From positions 248,001-312,000 of the forward strand of contig CAWELM010000014.1 in the NCBI GenBank assembly GCA_963809815.1: a DNA stretch of 64,000 nucleotides. The letters run 5' to 3'. Position 1 is the first letter of the stretch. Each line of letters begins with the position of its first letter. A program made the position numbers and the translations under genes. Below, in pieces: positions 43,021 through 51,787 of the stretch. Source of the DNA: CAVVJA01 sp963809815 (GTDB lineage: Bacteria; Actinomycetota; Actinomycetes; Mycobacteriales; Jatrophihabitantaceae). The notes below the pieces were generated by a model. The model worked only from the letters and a program-made list of their open reading frames with translations. It was not told the origin of the DNA and searched no databases.

Positions 43021-44432
43021 GCCGGAACGACCTCAGCCGGGCGCGGCGGCGGGGTCGATGTGGCCGGCCGCTGCGGCGACGGACGGCGCGCGGCGTCGGA
43101 GATACGCAGCAAGAGCGCGAGCAGCGCGTAGTTGGCGAGCAGCGAGGAGCCGCCGTAGGACAGGAAGGGTGTCGTCAACCCGGTCTCCGGGAGCAGCCGG
43201 CTGACCCCGGCCGCCACGACGAACAGCTGCAGCCCGATCAGGAAAGACAGTCCAGTGGCAAGCAGCTTGCCGAACGTGTCGCGCACGGCCAGCCCGGCCG
43301 CAAAGCCGCGCTCGACGAACAGCACATATATGACGAGCAAGGCGACCAGACCGAACAGTCCCAGCTCCTCCCCGAACGAGGTGAGGATGAAGTCGGTCGC
43401 GGGCAGCGGAACGATCTCTGGATGGCCGACACCGAGGCCGGTCCCGAACAACCCGCCCGTCCCCAGCCCGAACAGTGACTGGCTCACCTGATAGCCGACG
43501 CCGTCGGTGTAATGAAAAACGTCGAGCCACACGGTGACCCGCGTCCGGACGTTGGCAAAGAGCTGATAGGCGAGGTACGCACCACCGGCGAACAACAAGG
43601 TCCCGACGATCACCCAGCTGATGCGCTCGGTCGCGACATATAACAGCACCACAAACACGCCGAAGAACAGCAGCGAGGTCCCGAGATCATGACCGCGGAT
43701 GAGGACAGCGAGGCAGATCACCCAGGCGAGGAGCAACGGACCGAAGTCTCGCCCGCGCGGCAGGTCGATGCCGAGGACGCGGCGCCCTGCGAGAGACAGC
43801 ACGTCTCGCTTGGTAACCAGATAGGCCGCCGCGAAGATGGTCAGCAGGATCTTGGCGAACTCGGCCGGTTGAATGGAGAAGCCAGCGACCAAGATCCAGA
43901 TGCGCGCCCCGTTGATCTCCGAGAAGCGGGCCGGCAACACCGCGGGCAGGATCAACAGGAAGAGCCCGACCAGCGCCAGCGTGTACGCATAACGGGCGAG
44001 CGCACGATGATCCCGCACAATCAGCAGGATTGCGATGAACAGCAGGATGCCGAGGCCGGTCCACCACACCTGGGTCGGCGCGGCGGCGGCCGGCACGCTG
44101 CCCCCGTTGTTTTGCGCCTGTACGGCCAGTCCGTGGTCGAGTCGATCGATCATGACGAGGCCGAGGCCGTTGAGCAGAATCGCGCACGGCATCAGTACTG
44201 GGTCCGCGTACGGCGCCACCCACCGAATGACGAGATGGGCCGCGAGCCCGGCCAGGAGCGTCACCCCGGCGAAGGTGATCAAATTCAAGCTGATATGCCC
44301 GGCGCGAGCACCTTGAACCGCCGCCTCCGCGGCGACGACGATGAGCACGGCGAGCAGCAGCAGCCCCAGTTCCGCCCGGCGCCGCGTCGGTGGGGCTGCA
44401 GTCGCCGTCGGAGTCGTCCGAGTCGCGGTCAT
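43017..44432 (-). CDS. rodA: SEDS family peptidoglycan glycosyltransferase RodA
   Basis: 471 residues with about 12 membrane helices. SEDS landmarks: FSEINGARIWILVAGFSIQP, AEFAKILLTIFAAAYLV, RGHDLGTSLLFFGVFVVLLY, VGHPEIVPLPATDFILTSFG, EELGLFGLVALLVIYVLF and the final TGLTTPFLSYGGSSLLANYA. RodA polymerises lipid II into glycan strands; PbpA supplies crosslinking. The gene starts four bases after the pstP stop. A Pro-rich cytoplasmic C-terminus is typical of actinobacterial RodA. Confidence 0.95.
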   Translation of the reverse strand: MTATRTTPTATAAPPTRRRAELGLLLLAVLIVVAAEAAVQGARAGHISLNLITFAGVTLLAGLAAHLVIRWVAPYADPVLMPCAILLNGLGLVMIDRLDHGLAVQAQNNGGSVPAAAAPTQVWWTGLGILLFIAILLIVRDHRALARYAYTLALVGLFLLILPAVLPARFSEINGARIWILVAGFSIQPAEFAKILLTIFAAAYLVTKRDVLSLAGRRVLGIDLPRGRDFGPLLLAWVICLAVLIRGHDLGTSLLFFGVFVVLLYVATERISWVIVGTLLFAGGAYLAYQLFANVRTRVTVWLDVFHYTDGVGYQVSQSLFGLGTGGLFGTGLGVGHPEIVPLPATDFILTSFGEELGLFGLVALLVIYVLFVERGFAAGLAVRDTFGKLLATGLSFLIGLQLFVVAAGVSRLLPETGLTTPFLSYGGSSLLANYALLALLLRISDAARRPSPQRPATSTPPPRPAEVVPA

Positions 44433-44436
44433 CTGC

Positions 44437-45765
44437 TCACACCTTCCGGCAGTCCACGCCGGGAACGGGCGTCACGGACGGACTGGGCGTCGGGGTGAGC
44501 GATGGGGTCGGCCGAGGTGCGGACGGACGTTTCGGGCCGGGCGTCGTGGGCGGCGGCGCGCTCGGCGGGGGGCTCGGGCTATCAGAGCGACACGGTGGCA
44601 GGAGCTGGTCGAGCAGGTTGGACTTGATCCGCTGGGCCTTCGCGAGATCGCTCGCGGTGATGCCGGACATGACCTGACTGCGCGCTGCCGCGGTCAGGTC
44701 GGCCAGCTTCAGATCGGTGTTCTCCTGCACTTCGAAGAACTTGATCGGGCCGAATTGCGTATTGACGCCCCGGAAAATGGCGACCTCGCTGCCGTCCTTG
44801 CCCACGAAGTACTGCGTCTGGGTCCAGGAATAGAAGGCGGCCGCGCCCCCGATGAGGAGAGCCAGCGCCACAAGCGTCACGATGAGCGGCTTCCATCGAC
44901 GCCGCCGTGGGTGAACTGGCAGGCGGAGGCGTTCGGTGGCCCGCCGGGTCATCCGCGCCGCGCGCTCCGCAGGGCTCCCGCCGTCGCTGTCTGACGCGGA
45001 CATCGGATCTACGAACGCGCCGCCGATGACGGGTAGGTCGTCGCCATATTCGGTGTCGACCACGTCGGCGACGATGCACGTCACGTTGTCCGGCCCCCCG
45101 CCGCGCAGGGCCAGGTCGACAAGCCGGTCCGCAGCCTCTTGCGGCTCGCCCTCGGAGAGTGCCTCCTGAATGGTCGCCGCGGTGACGACGTCCGACAGGC
45201 CGTCGGTGCAGAGCAGGTAGCGGTCGCGAGCTCGCGCTTCCCGGATCGAGACGTCAGGCTCCACGTCGGAACCCATGAGCGCGCGCAGGATCACCGACTT
45301 GCGCGGGTGATGAGACGCCTCTTCCGCCGTCAACCGCCCGGAGTCGACGAGCGACTGTACGTACGTGTCATCATGCGTGATCTGGGTCAGGTGACCGTTG
45401 CGCAGTAAGTACGCCCGCGAATCCCCGACGTGCACAAGCCCGACCTGGCGCCCGGTGAAACGCAAGGCGGTGAGAGTCGTGCCCATCCCTTCGAGCTTGT
45501 TGTCGCCCGCGATCGCCCCGGCCAGATCGTGATTGGCCTCCTCGACGGCGTTGCGCAGCGCGTAGAGCATGTCGCCGAGAGGCCGATCCTCATCGAGTCG
45601 CTCCAGCGACCCGATGACCAGCTTGCTCGCGACCTCGCCGGCTGCATGGCCGCCCATGCCGTCGGCGATGGCCAGCAACCGGGGACCGGCATAAACCGCG
45701 TCCTCGTTGTTGCCGCGAACCAGCCCACGGTCCGAGCGCACTGCGAAACGCAGGGTCAGCGTCAT
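44437..45765 (-). CDS. pstP: PP2C-type serine/threonine phosphatase PstP
   Basis: 442 residues from ATG 45765, overlapping the fhaB stop by four bases. PP2C metal motifs: RSDRGLVRGNNEDAVYA, LLAIADGMGGHAAGEVAS, LVHVGDSRAYLLRNG, YLLCTDGLSDVV, GGPDNVTCIVADVV. A helix (PLIVTLVALALLIGGAAAFY) then leads to an extracellular domain with PIKFFEVQENTDLKLADLTA and a Pro/Thr tail. The phosphatase reverses PknB phosphorylation. Confidence 0.95.
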   Translation of the reverse strand: MTLTLRFAVRSDRGLVRGNNEDAVYAGPRLLAIADGMGGHAAGEVASKLVIGSLERLDEDRPLGDMLYALRNAVEEANHDLAGAIAGDNKLEGMGTTLTALRFTGRQVGLVHVGDSRAYLLRNGHLTQITHDDTYVQSLVDSGRLTAEEASHHPRKSVILRALMGSDVEPDVSIREARARDRYLLCTDGLSDVVTAATIQEALSEGEPQEAADRLVDLALRGGGPDNVTCIVADVVDTEYGDDLPVIGGAFVDPMSASDSDGGSPAERAARMTRRATERLRLPVHPRRRRWKPLIVTLVALALLIGGAAAFYSWTQTQYFVGKDGSEVAIFRGVNTQFGPIKFFEVQENTDLKLADLTAAARSQVMSGITASDLAKAQRIKSNLLDQLLPPCRSDSPSPPPSAPPPTTPGPKRPSAPRPTPSLTPTPSPSVTPVPGVDCRKV

Positions 45766-46241
45766 CGCAGTTCCAGCACCGTCTTCCCGATGCGAACCGG
45801 TACGCCGATCTCCAGAGGCATCGGGCTGTCGACCTTGCGTTGGCCCAGATAGGTGCCGTTTGTCGAGCCCAGGTCTTCGACGAACCACACCCCGTCTTGG
45901 AGGCTGATCCGCGCATGTCTGGTGCTCGCGTAGTCGTCGGTGAGGACGAGGGTGGAGTCATTGGCTCGGCCGAGCAGTACCGGCGCCCCGGTCAACCCGA
46001 TCCGGGTACCGGCGAGGCCGCCGGCCGTCACGATGAGCTGTGACGGTCCACGGCGAGGGGCCGGAGCGGGGGCAGGCGGCGTCGCGTGTCCGCGACGGCG
46101 CGCCGGGGGTGGCAGTCCGACCCGTTGCTGTCCGGCGGAACGCAGATCGCTCCGCACCACCCGGACCGCGGCGAGCACGAACAGCCAGAGCAGAACGAGG
46201 AAGCCAAACCTCATGAGCTGGAGGGCCAGCGGAGAGTTCAC
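45762..46241 (-). CDS. fhaB: FHA domain protein FhaB (FipA)
   Basis: 159 residues from GTG 46241, overlapping the fhaA stop (GTGA). An N-terminal helix (LMRFGFLVLLWLFVLAAVRV) is followed by a Pro linker and an FHA domain with the phosphothreonine-binding signature: LLGRANDSTLVLTDDYASTR, HARISLQDGVWFVEDLGSTN, GTYLGQRKV. In mycobacteria FhaB binds phosphorylated division proteins under PknA/PknB control. Start choice rests on the overlap and on the position of the membrane helix. Confidence 0.93.
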   Translation of the reverse strand: MNSPLALQLMRFGFLVLLWLFVLAAVRVVRSDLRSAGQQRVGLPPPARRRGHATPPAPAPAPRRGPSQLIVTAGGLAGTRIGLTGAPVLLGRANDSTLVLTDDYASTRHARISLQDGVWFVEDLGSTNGTYLGQRKVDSPMPLEIGVPVRIGKTVLELR

Positions 46242-47170
46242 ACGTGCTCCTGCTGGAAGACCAGCTTCGTGTGCCCTAGTCGGATGACGTCGCCGTGCGT
46301 GAGGACATGGCTTCCCACGTCGTGGCCGTTGACACTGGTGCCGTTGGTGGATCCCAGGTCGTACACGGTCGCGAAGCTGCCGTCCCATTGGACTTCGGCA
46401 TGGCGGCGGGAGACGCCCTGGTCGAGTAGCTGGAGATCAGCGTCGGTGCCGCGCCCGATCAAGTTGCGCCCCAACTGCAGATCGAAGCGACGGTTCGTGC
46501 CGTCGACGACGACGGCCGCCGACGCGGGGCGCGGCGCGGCGCCGGGCGGTGGACGGTACCCGCCGGGCTGCGGCGAAGCGTTGGGGGCGCCGAGCGGCGG
46601 TCCGGGCGGCATGCCGGCCCGTGCTCCGGGCGGTGGCATCGCGGGCGTCGGCACGCCCGGCCCGGGTCCCCGGCCAGGCACCGGGGCAGCCATCGGCGGC
46701 ATTCCGCCTTGGCCCGGTGGCGGCGGGTACGCACCTGGGGGCAGGCCGGGGACGGCCGGCAGCGACAGCGAGTCGTACGGCCGGCGCCGAGGCGGCGCGT
46801 TGGACTCCATGCGTGATGCGACGCCGAAGACGCCCGTGTGCAGGGCATCGTCTCGGGCCAGGTAGACCTCGATGTCGCCGATCGTGCGCCAACCGTTCTG
46901 GTCCAGATGCTCCTGTACCAGCTCAGCCAGCGAGTTGGTCAGCTGAGCCTCCCACGGGACGAGCCGCTCGTAGTCCGACGGCGACAACGTCACCCGATAC
47001 CGGTTGGGCGCCAGCACCTCACCGGTGCCCATCACATTGCGTTTGTCCGTGGCCTCCCGCTGGAGCGCGGTCGCAATCTCGACCGGCTCCACCTGGCCCT
47101 TGAACACCCGTGCGAACGCCGAGCCGACGACGCTTTCGAGGCGTCGCTCGAAGCGCTGCGCAAGGCTCAT
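46238..47170 (-). CDS. fhaA: FHA domain protein FhaA
   Basis: 310 residues from ATG 47170 after GGAGGCGCCGCA. N-terminal DUF3662 domain (SLAQRFERRLESVVGSAFAR, PVEIATALQREATDKRNVMG, RVTLSPSDYERLVPWEAQL), a Pro/Gly-rich linker of about 90 residues, and a C-terminal FHA domain (LQLGRNLIGRGTDADLQLLD, VSRRHAEVQWDGSFATVYDL, GSTNGTSVNGHDVG). FhaA is a PknB substrate that binds other phosphoproteins of wall synthesis such as MviN. It is the first gene of the six-gene leftward operon. Confidence 0.94.
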   Translation of the reverse strand: MSLAQRFERRLESVVGSAFARVFKGQVEPVEIATALQREATDKRNVMGTGEVLAPNRYRVTLSPSDYERLVPWEAQLTNSLAELVQEHLDQNGWRTIGDIEVYLARDDALHTGVFGVASRMESNAPPRRRPYDSLSLPAVPGLPPGAYPPPPGQGGMPPMAAPVPGRGPGPGVPTPAMPPPGARAGMPPGPPLGAPNASPQPGGYRPPPGAAPRPASAAVVVDGTNRRFDLQLGRNLIGRGTDADLQLLDQGVSRRHAEVQWDGSFATVYDLGSTNGTSVNGHDVGSHVLTHGDVIRLGHTKLVFQQEHV

Positions 47171-47370
47171 TGCGGCGCCTCCGTCCTGCTTTCTCGTGGC
47201 CGTCCGGCACGGTTCTCATGGCATGCTCGCGCCGCCGCATCGATGCGGCGCGTTCGCCCGATGGTACTTGCCCGCGCCTGTGAGCGAGACCGAGCAGGTC
47301 AGCGAGGCCGAGCCGGCGGACAGCGCATGCTAACCTTGCGCACTGCCGCGGCTGGATCGCGGGTAGCCGC

Positions 47371-47453
47371 GGGCAAGTGGCGGAATGGCAGACGCGCACG
47401 GTTCAGGTCCGTGTGTCCGTAAGGACGTGGGGGTTCAACTCCCCCCTTGCCCA
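47371..47453 (+). tRNA. tRNA-Leu, anticodon CAG
   Basis: Acceptor arms GGGCAAG (47371-47377) and CTTGCCC (47446-47452) pair perfectly, discriminator A at 47453. The anticodon stem CACGG/CCGTG encloses the loop TTCAGGT with anticodon CAG at 47404-47406. A long variable arm and the T-arm GGGGGTTCAACTCCCCC complete a class II tRNA. CCA is not encoded. TAACCT at 47331-47336 could be its -10 element. Confidence 0.95.
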
Positions 47454-47631
47454 CGAGCGATTGAGGCGAGCGGGACGAGTTCGCTCGCGTCTCCGAGCCG
47501 ATTCAGTCGGTCAGATGCGGGAGATTCGAACAGGCGACAATCACCCCGGAACCCTCGCCGCAAATTGGTATCGATCGCATCGGTCCGGTCACTCACCTCG
47601 CGACGCACCGGCTTCCGCGATCGCCCCGAGG

Positions 47632-47811
47632 TCATTGTTCTCGGTCAGACAGCACTCCGAACTGCTCCAGCACCGCGAACTCGTCCCAGTACTGCCTGAA
47701 TGAGCAGATCCGGTCGCCACGGAACTCGGCGACGGTGACACCGTTGATCGTGATCCGCAGGCCGGTCGGCTCGATGAATTCTCCACCCGCCAGGGCGAAT
47801 CGCCACCGCGC
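47632..47811 (-). pseudogene. SnoaL-like (NTF2 fold) remnant
   Basis: The open frame reads ARWRFALAGGEFIEPTG, then ITINGVTVAEFRGDRICSF and QYWDEFAVLEQFGVLSDREQ, the C-terminal half of a SnoaL-like domain. Immediately before it the frame hits TGA (47812-47814), but a one-base insertion would join it to DHVVAER in the neighbouring frame. The first half of the domain and a start codon are missing. It lies directly downstream of, and co-directional with, the methyltransferase gene. Judged a decayed gene, though a sequencing gap is possible. Confidence 0.5.
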
Positions 47812-47877
47812 TCAGCCACGACGTGATCGCATCGCTGGGAGCCGCGCTCAGCAACGGCTGAGTGGCAGAAGGCCGGG

Positions 47878-48750
47878 TCAGGGACGCACCGCCCGCACGA
47901 GTAGGTAGTCGATGATCCGTCTTCGCCACAGCAGCTCCACTTGCCACAGCAGCACCCGGGCGGCTATTCGGTGCCCGGTGGGCGCGGCTGGCGTCCGCGA
48001 CAGCCGCGCGGCCGTGAGCTGCAACGCCGGCGCGATTACCCGGTCGCCACATGCCGTTGCTACCACGTCCACGAGACCGGCCGCGCGGGCTGCCTCGGTG
48101 ATCTGTTCGGTCGTCATGGCTGCGTTTCGGCGCATACCGAACACCCGCAGCTGAGTGACGCCAGCCATGAGCTCGACGGGATCGCGCGGCCGGCGCTCGG
48201 TAGCGATGTCCGTGATGCTCAGCACGCCGCTGGGCCGAAGTACTCGGTAGCACTCCTCGAAGAACGCGTTTCGCGACCGGAAGTGAAATGCGGCCTCCAC
48301 GCTGATAATCCCGTCGGCCGTGCCCGCGGCGAAGGGCAATCGGACCGCGTCGCCGACAACCGGCGCAGCACCTGCGGCCGCAAGCCGATTCCGGCCTGCT
48401 GCCAGCTGCCACTCGGCAATGTTGACGGCGATCAGCCGACTCGGGTGAAGCAGCTGCGCGAGCACCGGATCCTGGGTCCCGAGCCCGTTGCCGATATCAA
48501 CGATCACACCGCCGGCTGGCAACTCCGCCGCCGTCGTTTCCACCAACCGGCGGCAGGCCTGCTCGGCCTCGTCCTCTGTGCCTGGACCGTCCCACAGCCC
48601 AAGATTCAGCCAGCCAGGTGCGATGGCCAGGAAGCAATCCGATCCGATGCTCTCGTAGACCCGCGCGACCGGATTCCGGCTCTGCTTGAACAGCTCGCCG
48701 ACGTGCCGAACATGCTGGCTGGTCCATCCGGTCACCTGACCACTCTCCAC
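47878..48750 (-). CDS. SAM-dependent methyltransferase (methyltransferase 11 type)
   Basis: 290 residues from ATG 48750. Rossmann motif I is GGVIVDIGNGLGTQDPVLAQ, with the post-I acidic position altered in SRLIAVNIAEWQ; motif IV/V seen as GIISVEAAFHFRSRNAFFEE and CYRVLRPSGVLSITDIATE. The opening HVRHVGELFKQSRN and FLAIAPGWLNLGLWDG resemble the cyclopropane/sterol or rebM-like small-molecule methyltransferases. The substrate is unknown. It lies behind copCD but is separated from it by a strong hairpin, so it likely has its own promoter. Confidence 0.85.
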   Translation of the reverse strand: MESGQVTGWTSQHVRHVGELFKQSRNPVARVYESIGSDCFLAIAPGWLNLGLWDGPGTEDEAEQACRRLVETTAAELPAGGVIVDIGNGLGTQDPVLAQLLHPSRLIAVNIAEWQLAAGRNRLAAAGAAPVVGDAVRLPFAAGTADGIISVEAAFHFRSRNAFFEECYRVLRPSGVLSITDIATERRPRDPVELMAGVTQLRVFGMRRNAAMTTEQITEAARAAGLVDVVATACGDRVIAPALQLTAARLSRTPAAPTGHRIAARVLLWQVELLWRRRIIDYLLVRAVRP

Positions 48751-48757
48751 CGTATGT

Positions 48758-48793
48758 ATGCCTATTCCACTGTTCAGGCAGCGGAATAGGCAT
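48758..48793 (-). terminator. Long hairpin after copCD, repeat family member 1
   Basis: Eleven-base perfect arms ATGCCTATTCC (48758-48768) and GGAATAGGCAT (48783-48793) around a 14-base loop, five bases past the copCD stop. The stem is only moderately GC-rich, unlike the surrounding DNA. It is nearly identical in arm sequence to the hairpin after the ferredoxin gene. Confidence 0.65.
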
Positions 48794-48798
48794 GCAGA

Positions 48799-50811
48799 TC
48801 ACCGGCGGAGTCCCAACTCGGCGAAGTCCGGCAGGTCCGGCACGGCGCGACGGCGCCGGAGCACGAACCAGCCGGCGAACCCGCCGAGAAAGAGAACGAC
48901 GAGGGACGCCGCGAGGGTATTGACATACGGCTCGAGCCGCGAGGTGTCCGTCGCAGCACTGACGGTCCAGGGCACAGTGACGCCCAGCTGCTGGCCGTTG
49001 CGCTCGATGACGGCGCGCATCTCGCGGACAGGACCCGAGTCCAACCGGGCGACGCCGAAATAACGTCCAGCGCCGATCGGCCGCAACGGTGGGCTGACCG
49101 TCGACGCAACGCCGACCACCTCGAGGATGACGGAGTCGATGGGTCGGGGCGCCGGGCGGCGCGAACTGGCCGCCGTCACGGTGAAGGCGTTCAAGCCGGC
49201 ACGATTCGGCGTCGCCGAGATCGTGACGACCAGGTCGGCCACCGAGCCGGCCTCCGTTCGTTCGACCGTCGACGCCGCGGCTTCCGTCGCCGAGGAGGCG
49301 ACGGGGGTGGCTGTCTCCCGCGACGGGGCTGACTCGGCGAGGACGCCGGCAACGATCAGCAAACCAACTCCGACTGCCGCTTCGACGGCGATGAGGCGCG
49401 CGGAGACTACGCGCGCAGGTCGCGGGATCGCCGGTCTGCGCCATGGCATCTGCAATCCGTGGAGCTTGATCGCGTTGAGCGCGCCGAGGACGAGCAAGAC
49501 GACGAGCAGCCCGGTCTTGATCAACAGCGCGCGGCCATACCCGGTCGTGACGAGACCACTCACCGTCTCGACCTGACGGCCGGCGCTGTACAAGCCAGTG
49601 ACGAGGACGATGCCGACGCTGGCGAGCAGGACGACCGCGAGCGGCCCGCCGATCATCCGCAGCAGCACCCGACGTTCCAGGCCTTGGACCGTGGGCCGCC
49701 AGAGCATCACCGTCAAGGCCAGGACCACGCCCACCCATATGCAGCCGGCGAGAATGTGCAGGGCCTCGGCCAGCATGGCGGCGGGACGAGCCGACCTGAT
49801 CGACGCAGCGTGGCTCCCCAATGCCTCGATCACCACGAGCGCGAGCGCCAGCGCCGATATGAGCGCCAGCCCAGGTCGGATCCGCAACGATCGGTGTAGC
49901 ACGAGAGTGACTACCAGCAGCACACCGAGAGCGGCGACCCGGAGCAGCCACAGGTGACCCCAGGTGGTTCCGCCGAACACGGCCAGCCAGTCTCGATCCG
50001 AGACTGCGGTCGCGTGCGCGACCTGGACGATCCCATCGACGGCCGCGACGCCGAGGCCGACCACGGCAGACCAGGCCGCGAGAAGGAGCATCCGCCGTTC
50101 CACCGCGGTCACGGTGAGTTCGACCTTTGGATCGGCCCCAATCCACAGGAAGATCAGGAGGATGCCGGTTGCACCGACCATGCCCGCCAGCGCGCCAATC
50201 CGGAGCCAGTGCCGCACCACGTCGCCCGGGCTCGTCGAGGGGGTCGCGTCCGAAGCAGTCGGAGCTGCCACCGAAACGCCGACGCCGAATACGACCGTGC
50301 CGGTTGTGGTGTGCCCGTCGTCTTCCGCCGTAACGGTCCACAGCACTCCGTAGGAGTCCGTTGGCAGCGGGGGCAGCGCGAGCTGCAGGAGACGCGGATC
50401 GCCCGAGGAGACGGGCCGGGTACCGGTGACGACCGCGCCGTCGCTGTCCACGATTCGCGCAGAGCTCTGATCGGGTGTTATCTCCTCGTTGAACCACATT
50501 TTGACGGTCTTCGGAGAGGACGCCACCGTCGCGCCGCTTGACGGGTCAGATCGCACGAGGAGGGCGTGCGCGCTTGCGGTTGGCGCGCCAACGAGCAGGC
50601 CGACGCCCAACGCCGCGCACACGGTGGCCAAGAGCAGGCCCAGCTGGACCGGGATGGGGCGATGGTGACGCCGGCCTCGCGCGAGGGTCACAAGGCCGGC
50701 GCGCGGACCCCGGCGCGTCCCGACGAGCGCTTGCAGGTCCACGGTCTGGACGCCGTAGCCACGCCGCTGGTCCGGTCTCACCATGACGTCAGCTTCAATG
50801 TCGGTCCCCAC
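48799..50811 (-). CDS. CopC-CopD fusion copper transport protein
   Basis: 670 residues from GTG 50811 (ATG 50784 possible). A signal segment (LGLLLATVCAALGVGLLVGA) is cleaved near SAHA, leaving the copper-binding His at the start of a CopC domain (AHALLVRSDPSSGATVASSP, VKMWFNEEITPDQSSARIVD, WTVTAEDDGHTTTGTVVFGV). Then an eight-helix CopD domain with ALGSHAASIRSARPAAMLAE and LHILAGCIWVGVVLALTVML, and a C-terminal outer domain with one last helix. The fusion resembles YcnJ of Bacillus. It should carry copper into the cell or deliver it to cuproenzymes. It is divergent from a two-component system. Confidence 0.88.
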   Translation of the reverse strand: MGTDIEADVMVRPDQRRGYGVQTVDLQALVGTRRGPRAGLVTLARGRRHHRPIPVQLGLLLATVCAALGVGLLVGAPTASAHALLVRSDPSSGATVASSPKTVKMWFNEEITPDQSSARIVDSDGAVVTGTRPVSSGDPRLLQLALPPLPTDSYGVLWTVTAEDDGHTTTGTVVFGVGVSVAAPTASDATPSTSPGDVVRHWLRIGALAGMVGATGILLIFLWIGADPKVELTVTAVERRMLLLAAWSAVVGLGVAAVDGIVQVAHATAVSDRDWLAVFGGTTWGHLWLLRVAALGVLLVVTLVLHRSLRIRPGLALISALALALVVIEALGSHAASIRSARPAAMLAEALHILAGCIWVGVVLALTVMLWRPTVQGLERRVLLRMIGGPLAVVLLASVGIVLVTGLYSAGRQVETVSGLVTTGYGRALLIKTGLLVVLLVLGALNAIKLHGLQMPWRRPAIPRPARVVSARLIAVEAAVGVGLLIVAGVLAESAPSRETATPVASSATEAAASTVERTEAGSVADLVVTISATPNRAGLNAFTVTAASSRRPAPRPIDSVILEVVGVASTVSPPLRPIGAGRYFGVARLDSGPVREMRAVIERNGQQLGVTVPWTVSAATDTSRLEPYVNTLAASLVVLFLGGFAGWFVLRRRRAVPDLPDFAELGLRR

Positions 50812-51121
50812 GATCGGCCCCGCCGCTCCGTCGGTGACACCCGAAATGTAGGGCCGCTACCCCAGACCAGGCGGTTCATGACGATCCCGTCATGTAGCTG
50901 TCATCGGACAATCACCCTTCCTCCGGCGACAGCGACTACGAGCGCCCTTATGAGACAGGGCAAAACCCTTCTATCGGAATGGTTGCGTCGGCACCTAACC
51001 CCCTACGAAGTCCCGTGGTTCTTGCGCGCTCACGGCGCTCGCGGTAAACACATGGCCGAGTGAGTGGCGCGTGAGACAGGGGGCCTCTGTTCCGGACGAC
51101 GTCACTACCCGGGGGGCTGAG
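50812..51121. other. 310-base divergent intergenic region, copCD and response regulator
   Basis: No gene recognised. Features seen: the palindrome CATGACG-ATCC-CGTCATG, a nearby GTCAT repeat, and TGAGACAGGG occurring twice (50949 and 51072). A 36-codon open frame from ATG 50949 lacks a ribosome binding site. The region ends in CCGGGGGGCTGAG before the response regulator. Confidence 0.5.
50877..50894. promoter_or_regulatory. Palindromic operator candidate CATGACG-N4-CGTCATG
   Basis: Seven-base perfect arms in the gap between copCD and the response regulator gene. TGTCAT a few bases further repeats the half-site. It could be bound by the adjacent regulator to control copCD or itself. Confidence 0.45.
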
Positions 51122-51787
51122 ATGCCGAGGGTTCTGGTCGTTGACGACGAGTTACGCATCTGTAGGTTCCTGCAACGAGCACTCGAGGCCGAGGGCTTCG
51201 ACGTCGACATAGCTTCCGGCGCGCACGACGCGCTTCGGCTGGCCGAGGAAAACGACTATGCCCTGACGATCCTTGACCTGCTGATGCCGGGAATGGACGG
51301 GTATGAGGTGTTGCGTCGGATCGTCGAGTCCGACCGCGCCCGTCGGATCCTGGTCCTCTCTGCCGTCGGAGATGTCGAGTCTCGCGTTCGGTGCCTGCGG
51401 ATGGGCGCGGTCGACTACTTGGCCAAGCCGTTCTCGATCGCCGAGCTCATGGAACGCGTCAAACGCCGGATCGAAGACCAGAATCGGAACACATCTGCCC
51501 GCTGGCTCGAAGTGAACGGCGTTCGGTTGGACCTGCATCGTCGGACGCTACGGGCCGGCGGGCGTGAGGTGCCCCTGTCCCAGCGCGAGTTCATCCTGCT
51601 GGGCCATCTCATGCGCCATGCCGGCGAGGTGTGCACCCGCGTCGAACTGCTCGCCGACGTGTGGGGATATTCGTTCGATCCAGGTAGCAACGTGGTCGAC
51701 GTGTGCGTCCGGCGGCTGCGGTCCAAGTTGGAGCGGGAACTCATCGAGACGGTGCGCAATGTCGGCTACAGCTTCGTCGCGAGCTGA
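51122..51787 (+). CDS. OmpR-family response regulator
   Basis: 221 residues from ATG 51122 after GGGGGGCTGAG; an upstream in-frame GTG (51071) is less likely. Receiver: PRVLVVDDELRICRFLQRAL, Asp in ALTILDLLMPGMDGY, Ser in ILVLSAVGDV, Lys in GAVDYLAKPFSIAELM. DNA-binding winged helix: SQREFILLGHLMRHAGEVC, SNVVDVCVRRLRSKLE, VRNVGYSFV. Its stop overlaps the kinase gene by 29 bases. Proximity to copCD suggests a possible metal signal, not proven. Confidence 0.92.
   Translation: MPRVLVVDDELRICRFLQRALEAEGFDVDIASGAHDALRLAEENDYALTILDLLMPGMDGYEVLRRIVESDRARRILVLSAVGDVESRVRCLRMGAVDYLAKPFSIAELMERVKRRIEDQNRNTSARWLEVNGVRLDLHRRTLRAGGREVPLSQREFILLGHLMRHAGEVCTRVELLADVWGYSFDPGSNVVDVCVRRLRSKLERELIETVRNVGYSFVAS

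Noticed and set aside
47371..47453. Attachment site for an integrated element at tRNA-Leu
   Set aside because: No second copy of the tRNA 3' end and no integrase in the flanking sequence.
50566..51063. Rightward 165-codon frame opposite the copCD start
   Set aside because: Mostly antisense to the CopC signal region; no conserved pattern.
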